DNA of 64,000 nucleotides from Myxococcales bacterium (GCA_016794365.1 JAEUKB010000022.1:103827-167826), one strand, 5' to 3'; shown: positions 8,891 through 18,506, counted from the stretch's first letter. The notes: generated by a model from the letters alone, not told the origin. Translations and numbers: made by a program.

Positions 8891-9925
8891 ATGTGGCAGT
8901 GTACTTTTCTTCGACTGCTGACGCTGGGACTCTTCGGCTGTGGTCCGTCGCTTCCTCCCGCATGGCTGATTGAACCCGAGCCGCTCGACGCACGCGGAAC
9001 GATCGATCCCGACGGCAAGCTGCGGGTGCTGGCGCTGACGGTGGATCCGCCGCAGGCACCGCCTCTTGCGCGGGTGTCGGTGTCGTCTTTGGTGGTGACG
9101 CATCCGAGGTTTGGGCAGGTGGTGTTACAAGGTGGTCAGCCGGTCCACACCCTGACGCCGCGCGGGCTGTCGCTTGTGTATCGAGCCTGCGTGGTGCCGG
9201 ACTCTGCGACGGTGCTGCGTCCCTGTGACTTGTCGGCTTCGAGCACGCTGGTGTGGGACTTGCCGGTGCGCGCCGATGGCTCGACCGAGCTTGTGATTCC
9301 GGGCAGCCAGCCGACGCCGAGCACGCTGCTTGTGACGCTGATTGCTGCCGATGAAGCGTATCCGGGCGGAGCGACGGCCTGTGCGCAAGCGGCGGCGCAA
9401 CAGGATGGCTTATCGCCGATTCCGAACCACTGTGTGATTGCGGTAAAGCGAATCTTGGTCAGTCACGATGCGATTCCCAACCAAAATCCGCAGCTTGGTC
9501 GGCTGTGGCTTGGCGCTGCGCCAGAGAGTCTGTCTGATCTGGAATCGGGAGAGGCGCGCTATCCCAAGCTCCCTGCGGAGCTGGCGGATGCAGATCGTCC
9601 GTCGTGGCAAGTGGTGATTGAGCGAGCTGCGGACTCCGAACAGATGGAGCCCGATCCGCTCGATCGGAGCCGTCAGCGTCCAGAGCTTCTGTCGGCCTCT
9701 GTGTTTGTGACATCAGGAAATCTGGAATCAGGACGCGGCAGCTTTTGGGATCTGGACTGTCCAAGTGAGTCGTGTCCGCAGCGTCTGACCACGACGTTTT
9801 CCTGGCAGCCTGCCGCCGCTCGCGCTGCGATCGAAGCACCAGAGGATCGCACCTACTTTGCGGTGATCTTGCGCGATGATCGCGGTGGCGCAAGCTTCCG
9901 TGTGGGTGAAGCGAAAGCTCGCTGA
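8891..9925 (+). CDS. Lipoprotein of unknown function
   Basis: The 344-residue product starts with a short hydrophobic signal ending in the lipobox LFGC (Cys17). The mature part is beta-rich with repeated Pro/Asp segments and scattered cysteine pairs (YRACVV/RPCDLS, DLDCPSESC), suggesting an extracytoplasmic Ig-like or sandwich fold. No known family was recognised. The neighbours give little guidance: the pseudokinase operon is divergent and the AgmX-like gene follows after 219 bp in the same direction. Confidence 0.7.
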   Translation: MWQCTFLRLLTLGLFGCGPSLPPAWLIEPEPLDARGTIDPDGKLRVLALTVDPPQAPPLARVSVSSLVVTHPRFGQVVLQGGQPVHTLTPRGLSLVYRACVVPDSATVLRPCDLSASSTLVWDLPVRADGSTELVIPGSQPTPSTLLVTLIAADEAYPGGATACAQAAAQQDGLSPIPNHCVIAVKRILVSHDAIPNQNPQLGRLWLGAAPESLSDLESGEARYPKLPAELADADRPSWQVVIERAADSEQMEPDPLDRSRQRPELLSASVFVTSGNLESGRGSFWDLDCPSESCPQRLTTTFSWQPAAARAAIEAPEDRTYFAVILRDDRGGASFRVGEAKAR

Positions 9926-10144
9926 TCAGTAGCATTCAGAGTCCACGATCGCGATCAGGTTCCCGAAAAGATCCAGAAAGTGATTTCCGACGGCAACGTC
10001 GCGAATTCCTACAGCTATTTGGGATCGATTCCGGGCTTGCGATTCCTACCATTTTTTGTGCGATCGGAAGGAACCTTTGCGCGCGCTCTGTGTCTGTTTG
10101 ATGCGAAGACGGACGATACGGAAACGCGGTGAAGGAGAACTCCC

Positions 10145-11881
10145 ATGACGACCTCTGTAAGCCTTGTGAAGGGTGCTTTTGGAATCGGTTCTGCGACGGT
10201 ACAAAATGATGCAGCGCTTTCGCAGATTCGGGCTCAAGCAGAGGACAGCGGAGCCCGCGCAGTAGAAGTGACCGCTGTGTTTGATGGTGCGGTGCAGCAA
10301 GTACGTCACTTTGTGAATCCGCAGGCTGGAAAGATGACGCTGCTCACCAAAGGAGTGCTGGCTCTGTCGGCAGTTTCTCTCGGTGCGGTGATGACTCTGT
10401 TTGGTGCAAGCTACCTGCAAGTGAGCGTGGAAAAGAGCGCAGCAGAGTCGTCCAAGCAGAGCACTGTGAAGCCGCTTCCGCAAAAAGATCACAGCCGTGA
10501 TGTTGCCGCAGGAACGCTGCTGATGCTGGGTGCTGCGGGGCTTGCATACGGTGTGCAGCGAATCGGAAGAGAGCGCGGAGACAGCGAATACAGCGTGGGA
10601 GCCGATCCGCAGGCGACCTATCAAGTGAGTACGGAAGGACTCCCTTGTGAGCGATTCCCACTGGTTCGCGGCAGCGGTTCATCGTTTGAGCTGGTGCTGG
10701 CAGAGTCGATGAACGGAACGGTTGTACGCGACGGAAAGCAGATGGATCTGCGCGAGTTTGCGCAGTGTGAGAAAGCGGCGCGTGATGCCAGCCTGCAAGG
10801 CGCTGTGGTGCTGCCGATTTCGCAAGGTGTGCGCTACTCGATCGAGCACGGAGGCAGTACGTTTGTGGTCGCTGAAGTGGCCAAGCCTCGGCACTATCCG
10901 GTTCCGCTGCGGGTGGACTGGGCTACGCAGTCCTACACGGGCGCGGTGATGGCTGGTGCAGCGGCGTTTGTGGGACTGATGTTTGCGCTGCCGCCTCCGG
11001 CCAAGTCGCTGTCGCTGGATGGCTTTGATGCGGGACGGCTCATCAAGCTGCAAGCCAAGCCCGAAGCTGTAGATGAGCGACCGGACTGGCTGACTGCGAA
11101 GAAGAAGGAAGAGATTCCCAAGCAGAAGCAAGCGGCAAACAGCAACCAGCGCAACCATACGCTCAGCGCGCCCATGCGCAGTGATCGAGTGGTGACGGTG
11201 AAACATCCCGGTCCGGTTGGAAAGAAGGAACAGCAAGAGCTGGCCGTGCAGCAGGCAACCCAAGCGGGAATCGTCGGTCTGATGAAGTCGGGGATGATGG
11301 CAACGATTCTGACCCAGGACTCTGCACTTGGACATGATGCAAGGATTGCGATGGACGGACTGGTGGGAGTCGATCTGACGGATCCGTATTCTCCTGGTGG
11401 TGGACTGGTTGCTGCGAGTGGTCCAGGTGGCGGCGGCGATGGAACGGTGAACACGACCGGAATTGGACCATTTGGCCCAGGCGGCCCAGGGGGTCGTGGT
11501 GGCGGTCCGCGTGGTCCTGCGCTGGGTCCGTATCGTCAAAAAGGAATTCCCACCACCGAAGTGGGTCGGGTTGAAGTCAATGCAGGATCGATGGATCGCG
11601 AAGTGATTCGTCGCGTGATTCGCAGTCACATGCCGGAAGTGAAGTTCTGTTACGAGCGCGCGCTGATGGCGCAAAAAGATCTGTCGGGTCGCGTGCAGGT
11701 GAAGTTCATGATCAGTCCGACCGGCAAAGTGACCGCGAGCATCGTGGATGCTTCGACGCTGCGTAGTCCGACGACCGAGCACTGTGTGGCCGAAGCGGTG
11801 CGTCGCTGGGACTTTCCCAAGCCGCCGAGCGGAATCGTCAGCGTGACCTATCCCTTCGTGTTCCGACCAGCGGGAGAGTAG
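10145..11881 (+). CDS. AgmX/PglI C-terminal domain (TonB-like) membrane protein
   Basis: The 578-residue protein ends in a ~100-residue domain matching the AgmX/PglI or TonB-like C-terminal family. That domain runs from VGRVEVNAGSMDREVIRRVI through FCYERAL, GRVQVKFMISPTGKVT, EHCVAEAVRRW and YPFVFRP, with one cysteine in each half. Before it is a Gly-rich stretch (about 425-460). The N-terminal half has three hydrophobic segments (near residues 66-94, 118-140 and 262-282). In Myxococcus such domains occur in gliding-motility or envelope-spanning machinery. The ATG follows a good GAAGGAG site. There is no ExbB/ExbD or kinase partner nearby, so its exact role is unknown. Confidence 0.75.
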   Translation: MTTSVSLVKGAFGIGSATVQNDAALSQIRAQAEDSGARAVEVTAVFDGAVQQVRHFVNPQAGKMTLLTKGVLALSAVSLGAVMTLFGASYLQVSVEKSAAESSKQSTVKPLPQKDHSRDVAAGTLLMLGAAGLAYGVQRIGRERGDSEYSVGADPQATYQVSTEGLPCERFPLVRGSGSSFELVLAESMNGTVVRDGKQMDLREFAQCEKAARDASLQGAVVLPISQGVRYSIEHGGSTFVVAEVAKPRHYPVPLRVDWATQSYTGAVMAGAAAFVGLMFALPPPAKSLSLDGFDAGRLIKLQAKPEAVDERPDWLTAKKKEEIPKQKQAANSNQRNHTLSAPMRSDRVVTVKHPGPVGKKEQQELAVQQATQAGIVGLMKSGMMATILTQDSALGHDARIAMDGLVGVDLTDPYSPGGGLVAASGPGGGGDGTVNTTGIGPFGPGGPGGRGGGPRGPALGPYRQKGIPTTEVGRVEVNAGSMDREVIRRVIRSHMPEVKFCYERALMAQKDLSGRVQVKFMISPTGKVTASIVDASTLRSPTTEHCVAEAVRRWDFPKPPSGIVSVTYPFVFRPAGE

Positions 11882-11888
11882 CGCCGCA

Positions 11889-13406
11889 TCACTGCGGTGG
11901 GGGTCCAAACGGACGAACAGAGGGACGGTACGTTCGCGGCAGAACCGGAATCGAAGTAGAGATCGCTCCGTCGCTGGCTTCGACCTCTGCAATCAAGATG
12001 GCATCCGCTCCGACCGGCTGACGATAATGCCACGCGCCATCGTATTCACGCTGTAGCTCATACTGACCGAACGTGTAGCCGCCGTTTTGACTGACCGCAA
12101 GACGGACTGCTTTCGGGGGCGGATCCATCATCACTCTCACCACCACTTGCTCACGGACTCTCTGCACAAAGGGGATCGGTGGCGCTGCGGAATAGGGGCG
12201 CTTGGGATGCGCGGCAAACTGCGCAATCAGCGCACGCAGAAGCAGCGAGCGACGCGCCAAAAAGTCAGCATGACGATTGTAGCTGCCCTCTGGTCCACAG
12301 TACGGAGGCTCTGCTGCGCAGATCTTGGGACACTGAAACTTGGCACAGTGCGCAGGCGGATTTTGCAGCGGATCGGTCTTGCTCTTTGGCATACAGTCCG
12401 CAGGACAGCCCGCACCAAAATACCAGCCATGATCGTAATCAGCGACGATCGCGAGTGTCTTTGCAGAGGCCCGAACCGCTTTGTAGGTACGGATCATTTC
12501 ACTTAAGGGAAAGAACTCATCTTGCGCTCCTGCCAGCATGTAGAGCGCTCCCTTTTGAATCGGCGCAAAGGCCAGCGGATCGAGTCGTCGAAACAGCGCA
12601 CGCGGTCCGGGATCGCTTGGCTTCATTCCGTTTGCAGACAAGATCAAGCGACGCCACCATGTCTCTGCTTCCGCTGCACTGGCCAGGCCCCCTGATGCTG
12701 CAATGGGCATCACAGCGCGCACGCGATCATCTGTTCCACCGACGATAAAGGTTGCGATTCCGCCCATGCTAAAGCCGGTGACAACGATTCCTTTGGGATC
12801 CACGGAAGGAAGTGTTCCCAGATACGTGACCGCGCGCAGGATGGCGAAGACGTATTGATACAGCCAGCTCGCGCGCAGATCCTTTTCGGTCCGAAAGATC
12901 GGGCGCGGATCCTGCGGAGTCGGTGCTTCTCCTTCGGAATCCCCACTTCCTGGTGCGGACAGAGACAGCGCCACCACGTTCAGGTTGCGGGCCAGCTCTG
13001 CAATGTCGCGCGGATCGGCCTTCGATCCCAGTCCGTGCGCAGAGACAAGTCCGGGCAGCTTGATCTGCGGTGACTTGGCTGGATCTGCGGAAGTAGGAAT
13101 CGCAACAAACGCTTGAATCCGAATCGGCTTGGCGACTCCGTTTTCATCCCAGCTTGTCGAAGTAAACCGGATCTCTTTGACGTGGACAGAGGGCGCACTC
13201 TCGATCTGTGTTGCGCGTACTTCAACGTGAAGATCATCGGCTCTGCGGGCCGCTTTGAGATCGAAGGTCGCTGGTCGCATCGGCTCTGGATAGGGAGCCG
13301 CGTGCGCGCTCGAACACAACAGACCGACAAGTAGTAGGAACAGAAAGGACAGGACAGAGTTCTGGGACAAAAAAACCAGAGGGAAGTGCAGTCGCTGCGC
13401 CAGCAT
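11889..13406 (-). CDS. Secreted alpha/beta hydrolase
   Basis: With the start at the ATG 13404-13406 the product is 505 residues and opens with a signal peptide (FLFLLLVGLLCSSAHA). The alpha/beta-hydrolase fold shows the nucleophile elbow GFSMGG (Ser213), a probable acid in AGAQDEFFP and a His in YDHGW. The layout resembles dienelactone-hydrolase or acetyl-xylan-esterase relatives. A Cys-rich insertion (GAGCPADC, then HCAKFQCPKIC and PPYCGPEG) sits before the C-terminal sandwich-like domain. The stop lies 7 bp from the convergent AgmX-like gene. The substrate is unknown. Confidence 0.75.
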   Translation of the reverse strand: MLAQRLHFPLVFLSQNSVLSFLFLLLVGLLCSSAHAAPYPEPMRPATFDLKAARRADDLHVEVRATQIESAPSVHVKEIRFTSTSWDENGVAKPIRIQAFVAIPTSADPAKSPQIKLPGLVSAHGLGSKADPRDIAELARNLNVVALSLSAPGSGDSEGEAPTPQDPRPIFRTEKDLRASWLYQYVFAILRAVTYLGTLPSVDPKGIVVTGFSMGGIATFIVGGTDDRVRAVMPIAASGGLASAAEAETWWRRLILSANGMKPSDPGPRALFRRLDPLAFAPIQKGALYMLAGAQDEFFPLSEMIRTYKAVRASAKTLAIVADYDHGWYFGAGCPADCMPKSKTDPLQNPPAHCAKFQCPKICAAEPPYCGPEGSYNRHADFLARRSLLLRALIAQFAAHPKRPYSAAPPIPFVQRVREQVVVRVMMDPPPKAVRLAVSQNGGYTFGQYELQREYDGAWHYRQPVGADAILIAEVEASDGAISTSIPVLPRTYRPSVRPFGPPPQ

Positions 13407-13569
13407 AAGCGTCCATTTCAGCAAGTGTAGGTGTCCGTTCCGTGATGTCGCACGGCGCTGGCGTAGATGCAAGCCTGGCGCGGTATGATCTGAGCTTTGC
13501 AGAGCAGCGCGTCCGTCGCAAACGGTGTGGGATTCGGTGCTGTTGCTCTGCGTCAAAAATCCTTCTACG

Positions 13570-13842
13570 ATGAGTGGTTCTATGGTGCGCATCCTGGGTC
13601 CGTACTGCATGGCGCTGGTATGGGGCTGGCTGCTTTCGCTGCGGCTACGTACCGCGCGCTTTTCTATGCTGTGGCTGCTGCTGGGCGCTGCGCTGCTGAC
13701 CATCACGGTGTACGGAATCGCGGGACGCTGTCTGTCAGAAACGCACGCGCTGCCTGGGATCTTCGCAGTCTGTGTCGGTTCATTTGCGCTGCATCGCTTT
13801 CTCTTTGCGCTGCTTCGTCTATCGAGAGTACGGAGCAGTTAG
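13570..13842 (+). CDS. Small three-helix membrane protein upstream of the CHAT protease
   Basis: From the ATG at 13570 the product is 90 residues with three hydrophobic helices (LGPYCMALVWGWLLSL; LWLLLGAALLTITVYGIAG; IFAVCVGSFALHRFLFALL) and a short basic tail. The start is uncertain: a GTG at 13525 or an ATG at 13582 would also work. No family was recognised. It ends 9 bp before the next small membrane gene, which has AGGAG overlapping this stop, so the two are almost certainly co-expressed. Confidence 0.55.
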   Translation: MSGSMVRILGPYCMALVWGWLLSLRLRTARFSMLWLLLGAALLTITVYGIAGRCLSETHALPGIFAVCVGSFALHRFLFALLRLSRVRSS

Positions 13843-13851
13843 GAGTGTGTC

Positions 13852-14280
13852 ATGGCTGATCCACAAGTGGTTACGCAGCCGCTTACGCACGCGGTGTCCT
13901 CTCTTTCGCTTTGGGGCGCTGGCTGTTTCGGCGCGATGATTGGCTGGTATGTCTACTACATCAATCGCTACCGCAAGGGAGACGTGCAGCTGTCTGACAT
14001 CGTGACGCTCATCGGAATCATCGGGGGTGGCGCAATTCAAGCGCTGTTTAAATCCGATGGCAGTCAGTTTGGTGCGTACGGAGTCGGTCTGGCCTGCGGC
14101 TTCTTTGGCTACTACCTTTGCTTGGTCTTTATGGTCGGGGTGTCGAAAAACTTCGATGTGGACTGGTTTCTCGACGGAAGACGTAAGAATGTAGCGCCGG
14201 ATTCCTTCATTCCTGAGAGCAATCGACAGACTGTGTCTGCGATGGATGCGGGCGCTGATCGGCGATCAGGAATTGTGTAG
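13852..14280 (+). CDS. Small membrane protein, probable partner of CHAT protease
   Basis: The 142-residue protein has three hydrophobic segments (LWGAGCFGAMIGWYVYYI; IVTLIGIIGGGAIQALF; GLACGFFGYYLCLVFMVGV) and a polar C-terminal tail of about 40 residues beginning at SKNFDVDWFLDGRR. The Gly-rich helices and soluble tail would suit a pore-forming or regulatory membrane subunit, but that is inference. It begins 9 bp after the previous gene with a clear AGGAG site, and the CHAT gene follows 69 bp later, past a stem-loop. Confidence 0.7.
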   Translation: MADPQVVTQPLTHAVSSLSLWGAGCFGAMIGWYVYYINRYRKGDVQLSDIVTLIGIIGGGAIQALFKSDGSQFGAYGVGLACGFFGYYLCLVFMVGVSKNFDVDWFLDGRRKNVAPDSFIPESNRQTVSAMDAGADRRSGIV

Positions 14281-14300
14281 CCTACGACGCTGCGTAGGCT
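14279..14300 (+). terminator. Stem-loop between small membrane gene and CHAT gene
   Basis: AGCCTACG and CGTAGGCT form a perfect 8-bp stem around a six-base loop, starting in the stop codon of the 142-residue gene. A moderately T-rich stretch follows. It could terminate or attenuate transcription so that the downstream CHAT gene is expressed at a lower level than the membrane proteins. Confidence 0.5.
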
Positions 14301-14349
14301 CTGCTTTCATTCCTTGTTGGCTGCTTAGGCAGCGCAGCGGTGAGGTCTT

Positions 14350-16872
14350 GTGGTGAGTCATAGCGCTGAGCTTTTGTCACTGTTTTCCGAAGTGGTTGAG
14401 CACCTTGCTCAGCCTGCGGATTCCCTGCTGTGTCCTGACGTTCTGTGTGCGCTGGCTCCCAAGTGGCCCGTCGAGCTGCTGCCACAGACGATTGCTGCGC
14501 TGCGTGACCTGGGTCTGTCCGCTGAAGTACATGTGCAGCTCCTTCAGTCTCTGTCTGTGCGAATGGACAAAGAGTCTGCGGCCAAGATGCTGCGGATCGA
14601 GCAGTCTGTCCGTCCTGCGCTGACCGAACATCTGGATGAGACAGCGAGCCACGCCGGAGCTGCAACTGCTGATATACAGCGCGCGCAGCGATCGGAGGGA
14701 ACAGACTCTGCGCAAAGACGGAAGCTGCTTCTGTCGGCGATTGCACCGATCCTGACTTCGCTTCACATTGATCCTGCGACGTTGACGGTGCCACGCTATC
14801 CACTTGTATCGGGCTCTGTTCTGCGCTGGCGGATCGCGCAGCTTGCGAGTTGCAGCGAGCCGCGCCTGTTGTTTTCGCTTGTGGTTGCGCTGCTGGAACG
14901 TAGTGCGCTTCACACGCAGGGAACAGGTCGCTCTGCACCGATTTCTGATCCAAACGCAGGCGAAGGACCGGACGAACCGACAGAGATCAACATCCCTACG
15001 TATCCGACGGTACCACTGTCCTTTGATCAGGATGATGAGCTGCCTCCTGATTCGGATTCCGCGCAGGTGATAAGCTGCGGATTTTCTGCGCCGCACAGTC
15101 CTTGTGATCCGCTGCCCAGCAATCGCGGGCTCCTTACGGGGGACTCCTATCTGTTCTGGTTTCAGATTGGGAATCCGGTCGCGCAGTCGATCGAGCAGCA
15201 GGTGTCATCCCTTCCGAAAGAGTATGTCGAGCAGGGTGCGGTACTCAAAGTCGTGCTGTTTTCCTTTCCCAATGAGCTGATTGTAGATCCAGCGACCAGC
15301 GTCGGGATCTTGCGAGTCGGCGCCAGCGGAAAGACCGTGGTTGTGCAGCAGCCGATGTCGTTTGAACAGCGTTCTTTTGCGCAGTCTGTAGATCGTCTGT
15401 TCTTTCCTGTCTCTGTGCCCACGTCCGCGCGTCCTGGCCAAGTTCTTGCGCTGCGCTGTAACCTGTACTGTAATCAGGTGCTGCTTCAGTCTCGACTGAT
15501 CTCTGTGGACATCGTACGTGATCAGGAAGGCTCTGTTTTCCCCCAACCTGCGCTGCGATCGGTTCTGGATTACAGCATCGCGGATGAGATCGGAAGCGCT
15601 TCAGCACTCGGTCGGATCACACCGCACAAGCTGAGCGTGCTGCTCAATGACAACGCAGATGGATCGCACAGCTTTCGTTTCTTTGGATCCGAACAGTCGG
15701 TGGATGTTCGTCATGATGCGCTGCTGGATGATGACACGCTGCGGGCGCATATCCGTCGAGCGCGCGGTGCGCTGCGCAAAGCTGCTTGGGGTGATGAGGA
15801 GTCCTGGAAAGGAGCAAGCGGCGGTCAGTCCTATCGCTACGCAGAGTCTTCCCTTGGCAAGCTGAGCGCGCAACTCTACGAAGATCTGATTCCGCTCGCG
15901 GTGAGTGGATCGCGCTTTTACGTCGGAATCATTCGTAGCCTGACCGGCGGAGTCAAAGAGAGCTACAAGCTTCAGAGCCTGATGCGGACACCTGGGTTTG
16001 TGCAGATTGCCAGCAAAGTGAACGCACGACACATGGTTCCGGCAGCGCTCCTCTATGATCATCCGCTCGACGATGGACAGCCTGCCAGTGCGTATCGAAT
16101 CTGTCCGACGTTCCGTGCAGCCTTAGAGCGAGGAATGCCACTCGAAGCGTGTGACTGTTTCAGCGGAAACTGTCCGTCATATGATCAGGACACCGTGATC
16201 TGTCCGAGTGGATTTTGGGGCTTCCGTCACTTCTTGGGAATGCCGCTGACTGGACCCAATCGCGTCGAGCCGCAGCCGCAGATTCGCTATCAGCAGGCAC
16301 CGCAGCTTGGGGTCGGAATCTCGCTCACCTTGCGAGAGTTCGCGCAGCATGAAAAGGTGCTGCGTTCGCTGCGCAAGGATCTGATCTGGCAGTGTGCGGA
16401 CAGCGCAGCAGGGATCTTTTCGCTGATGCAAAAAGGACAGTCGCACGTTGTCTACTTCTACTGTCACGGAGGTGTGGTGCGTGACATGCCGTATCTGGAA
16501 GTGGGCAAGAGCGATGTCATCACACCGTCGAGTCTGTATCGCAAGCACATCTTGTGGGAAGACCCTCGGCCCCTTGTGTTTCTGAACGGATGTCACACCA
16601 CTGCGCTCGATCCCGAACAGGTCATGGATCTGGTGACAGAGTTTATCGAGATCGGCCAAGCGAGCGGAGTGATCGGAACCGAGATCACGATCTTTGAACC
16701 GCTGGCGCGTGCTTTCGCGGAAGAGTGTCTGGGACGATTTTTTGCGGGACAGCCGATTGGTCAAGCGATTCGTGGTGCGCGTCTACAGCTTCTGCAGCGT
16801 GGCAATCCGCTTGGCCTTGCCTACGATCCGTTTGTGCTGGCCACAGTCTGTCTTTCACCAGCCTCTTCCTAA
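14350..16872 (+). CDS. CHAT-domain cysteine protease (caspase-like)
   Basis: The 840-residue protein ends in a CHAT domain. The predicted catalytic dyad is His706 in YFYCHGG and Cys748 in VFLNGCHTT, followed by the typical GVIGTE and later IGQAIRGAR-LQLL segments. CHAT enzymes are clan-CD relatives of caspases and separase. Upstream are a helical region (1-110), an acidic linker, a beta-rich domain (about 260-400) and a Cys-rich loop (EACDCFSGNC and ICPSGFWGFRHF) just before the protease. No TPR or nucleotide-binding sensor was recognised. The start is GTG 14350 (GTG 14353 possible) after GAGGT. Two small membrane proteins precede it and an AmpG-like permease follows after 7 bp. Confidence 0.8.
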   Translation: MVSHSAELLSLFSEVVEHLAQPADSLLCPDVLCALAPKWPVELLPQTIAALRDLGLSAEVHVQLLQSLSVRMDKESAAKMLRIEQSVRPALTEHLDETASHAGAATADIQRAQRSEGTDSAQRRKLLLSAIAPILTSLHIDPATLTVPRYPLVSGSVLRWRIAQLASCSEPRLLFSLVVALLERSALHTQGTGRSAPISDPNAGEGPDEPTEINIPTYPTVPLSFDQDDELPPDSDSAQVISCGFSAPHSPCDPLPSNRGLLTGDSYLFWFQIGNPVAQSIEQQVSSLPKEYVEQGAVLKVVLFSFPNELIVDPATSVGILRVGASGKTVVVQQPMSFEQRSFAQSVDRLFFPVSVPTSARPGQVLALRCNLYCNQVLLQSRLISVDIVRDQEGSVFPQPALRSVLDYSIADEIGSASALGRITPHKLSVLLNDNADGSHSFRFFGSEQSVDVRHDALLDDDTLRAHIRRARGALRKAAWGDEESWKGASGGQSYRYAESSLGKLSAQLYEDLIPLAVSGSRFYVGIIRSLTGGVKESYKLQSLMRTPGFVQIASKVNARHMVPAALLYDHPLDDGQPASAYRICPTFRAALERGMPLEACDCFSGNCPSYDQDTVICPSGFWGFRHFLGMPLTGPNRVEPQPQIRYQQAPQLGVGISLTLREFAQHEKVLRSLRKDLIWQCADSAAGIFSLMQKGQSHVVYFYCHGGVVRDMPYLEVGKSDVITPSSLYRKHILWEDPRPLVFLNGCHTTALDPEQVMDLVTEFIEIGQASGVIGTEITIFEPLARAFAEECLGRFFAGQPIGQAIRGARLQLLQRGNPLGLAYDPFVLATVCLSPASS

Positions 16873-16879
16873 GAATGTC

Positions 16880-18139
16880 ATGAACGCAGCACTTCGGATT
16901 TATGCACGGCGGCGTGTGCTCTCGATGTGGCCGCTTGGCTTTGCATCAGGACTGCCGCTGTTACTGACTGGCAGCACGCTGTCTGCTTGGCTGAGTCAGG
17001 CCGGTCTGTCGCTTTCACAGATCGGAGTCCTATCGCTCTTGGGACTTCCCTACGCGCTCAAGATCCTGTGGGCTCCGCTGCTCGATCGCTTTGCGATTCC
17101 GCTGCTTGGGCGACGGCGTGGCTGGATTCTGATCAGTCAGGTTCTGCTGTCTGTCTGTCTGCTTTTGTTAAGCCGCGTATCACCGCAGCAGTCTGTCTCT
17201 ACGGTCGCTGTTCTTGCTTTGCTGGTTGCGTTTCTGTCTGCCAGTCAGGACATCGTGATGGATGCGTACCGCACCGAGCTGCTGCGCAGTGAAGAGCGAG
17301 CCGCAGGAACCGCAGTGTTTGTGTTTGGCTATCGTGTCGCGATGATCTGTAGCGGGGGACTGGCACTGATCGTGGCAGAGCATCACTCCTTTGCGCTTGT
17401 CTATGCGCTGGCTGCGCTGCTTCTGATTGGCGGATCGGTGCTGACGCTGCGGATGCAGGAGACTCCTTCTGTTCGTCCGCCGCGTACCTTGCGCAGTGCG
17501 CTGATTGATCCGCTGCGTGACTATTTTGGACGAAAGAGCGCGCTGCAAATCCTGCTGTTCATCACGCTGTATCGCGTGGGGGACACGCTGGCCAATGTGA
17601 TGCTGATGCCGTTCTTTCTGTCGCTTCACTTTACGCAGACAGAGATCGGAGTGGTCTACAAAGTCATCGGAGTGGCCGCAACGATTGTCGGAACCCTGCT
17701 CGGAGGACTGCTGACTGTACGGCTGGGTCTTGCGCGTGCGCTGCTTCTGTTCGGCTGTGGTCAAGCGGCAGCCAACGTATGCTATTCACTGCTTGCTCTC
17801 GTCGGAAAAAGTCACACTCTGCTGGCTCTGTCTGTAGGGGTCGATCACCTGTGTACGGGGCTTGCGATCGCGGCGCTGGATGCGCTCTTGATGTCGCTGT
17901 GCAATCGTCGCTTTAGCGCGATGCAGTATGCGCTGCTGGTCAGTGTGTCCGCTGTGCTCGGACGCGTTCTGGGAGGCAGCGCCGGTGTGATTGCCAATCA
18001 TGTCGGATGGCCGCTATTCTTTTTCCTAACGGCGGTCTTGTCCGTGCCAGCGGTGGTGCTGTGGCACTACCTACAACCGAGCATACGTCATGGCGATGAA
18101 GACGCTGATGGACACCAAGTACTTTCGGGTCGAGCATGA
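16880..18139 (+). CDS. AmpG-like major facilitator permease
   Basis: The 419-residue protein has about twelve hydrophobic helices and the AmpG-family N-terminal pattern (GFASGLPLLLTGSTLSAWL, then GLPYALKILWAPLLDR). It also has the SQDIVMDAYRTELL segment in the fourth helix region. AmpG imports anhydro-muropeptides for cell-wall recycling; here the substrate is inferred by family only. The ATG at 16880 is 7 bases after the CHAT stop, and a longer upstream reading inside the CHAT gene is rejected because the first helix begins just after this ATG. The 3' end overlaps the next gene. Confidence 0.8.
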   Translation: MNAALRIYARRRVLSMWPLGFASGLPLLLTGSTLSAWLSQAGLSLSQIGVLSLLGLPYALKILWAPLLDRFAIPLLGRRRGWILISQVLLSVCLLLLSRVSPQQSVSTVAVLALLVAFLSASQDIVMDAYRTELLRSEERAAGTAVFVFGYRVAMICSGGLALIVAEHHSFALVYALAALLLIGGSVLTLRMQETPSVRPPRTLRSALIDPLRDYFGRKSALQILLFITLYRVGDTLANVMLMPFFLSLHFTQTEIGVVYKVIGVAATIVGTLLGGLLTVRLGLARALLLFGCGQAAANVCYSLLALVGKSHTLLALSVGVDHLCTGLAIAALDALLMSLCNRRFSAMQYALLVSVSAVLGRVLGGSAGVIANHVGWPLFFFLTAVLSVPAVVLWHYLQPSIRHGDEDADGHQVLSGRA

Positions 18140-18506
18140 TCCCGCGCGAAAGCTTGTGATCATGCGTCGGACTGCGCAGGGACTCAGTGTCAAGACGCTG
18201 GAAGAAGAGCGCAGCCGTGATGTGGCCATTCGCGATCTGTTGTCCGTGCTGCGTGCCGTGCGTGGGCAGCGATTCCTTCTGGATGTTCGTGCTGCACCAG
18301 GAAACAACGATCCGGCGGTGGAAGTGGTGGTTCAGAAGCTGCGCCTACAGCTCCGAGAGCTGTTTACCGTGTCTGTGACCGTGGTTGCTTCTGCAACAGG
18401 TGTACTGCAAGTGAACCGGCTCGCGCGGGAACGCAACGAATCGATGACGATCTTTCGAGACGAACAGGAAGCGATCGCCAGCCTGATGGAGCGCGCACTT
18501 CCCTGA
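18090..18506 (+). CDS. Small STAS/SpoIIAA-like protein
   Basis: The 138-residue soluble protein alternates beta strands and amphipathic helices (strand YFRVEHDPARKLVIMRRT, helix AIRDLLSVLRAV, strand RFLLDVRAA, helix, strand VSVTVVASATGVLQ). This resembles the STAS/SpoIIAA-like fold used in partner-switching regulation. The resemblance is by pattern and no phosphorylated serine could be assigned. It overlaps the end of the AmpG-like gene by 50 bp, or 32 bp if the ATG at 18108 is used, so it is translationally linked to the CHAT/AmpG run. Confidence 0.6.
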   Translation: MAMKTLMDTKYFRVEHDPARKLVIMRRTAQGLSVKTLEEERSRDVAIRDLLSVLRAVRGQRFLLDVRAAPGNNDPAVEVVVQKLRLQLRELFTVSVTVVASATGVLQVNRLARERNESMTIFRDEQEAIASLMERALP

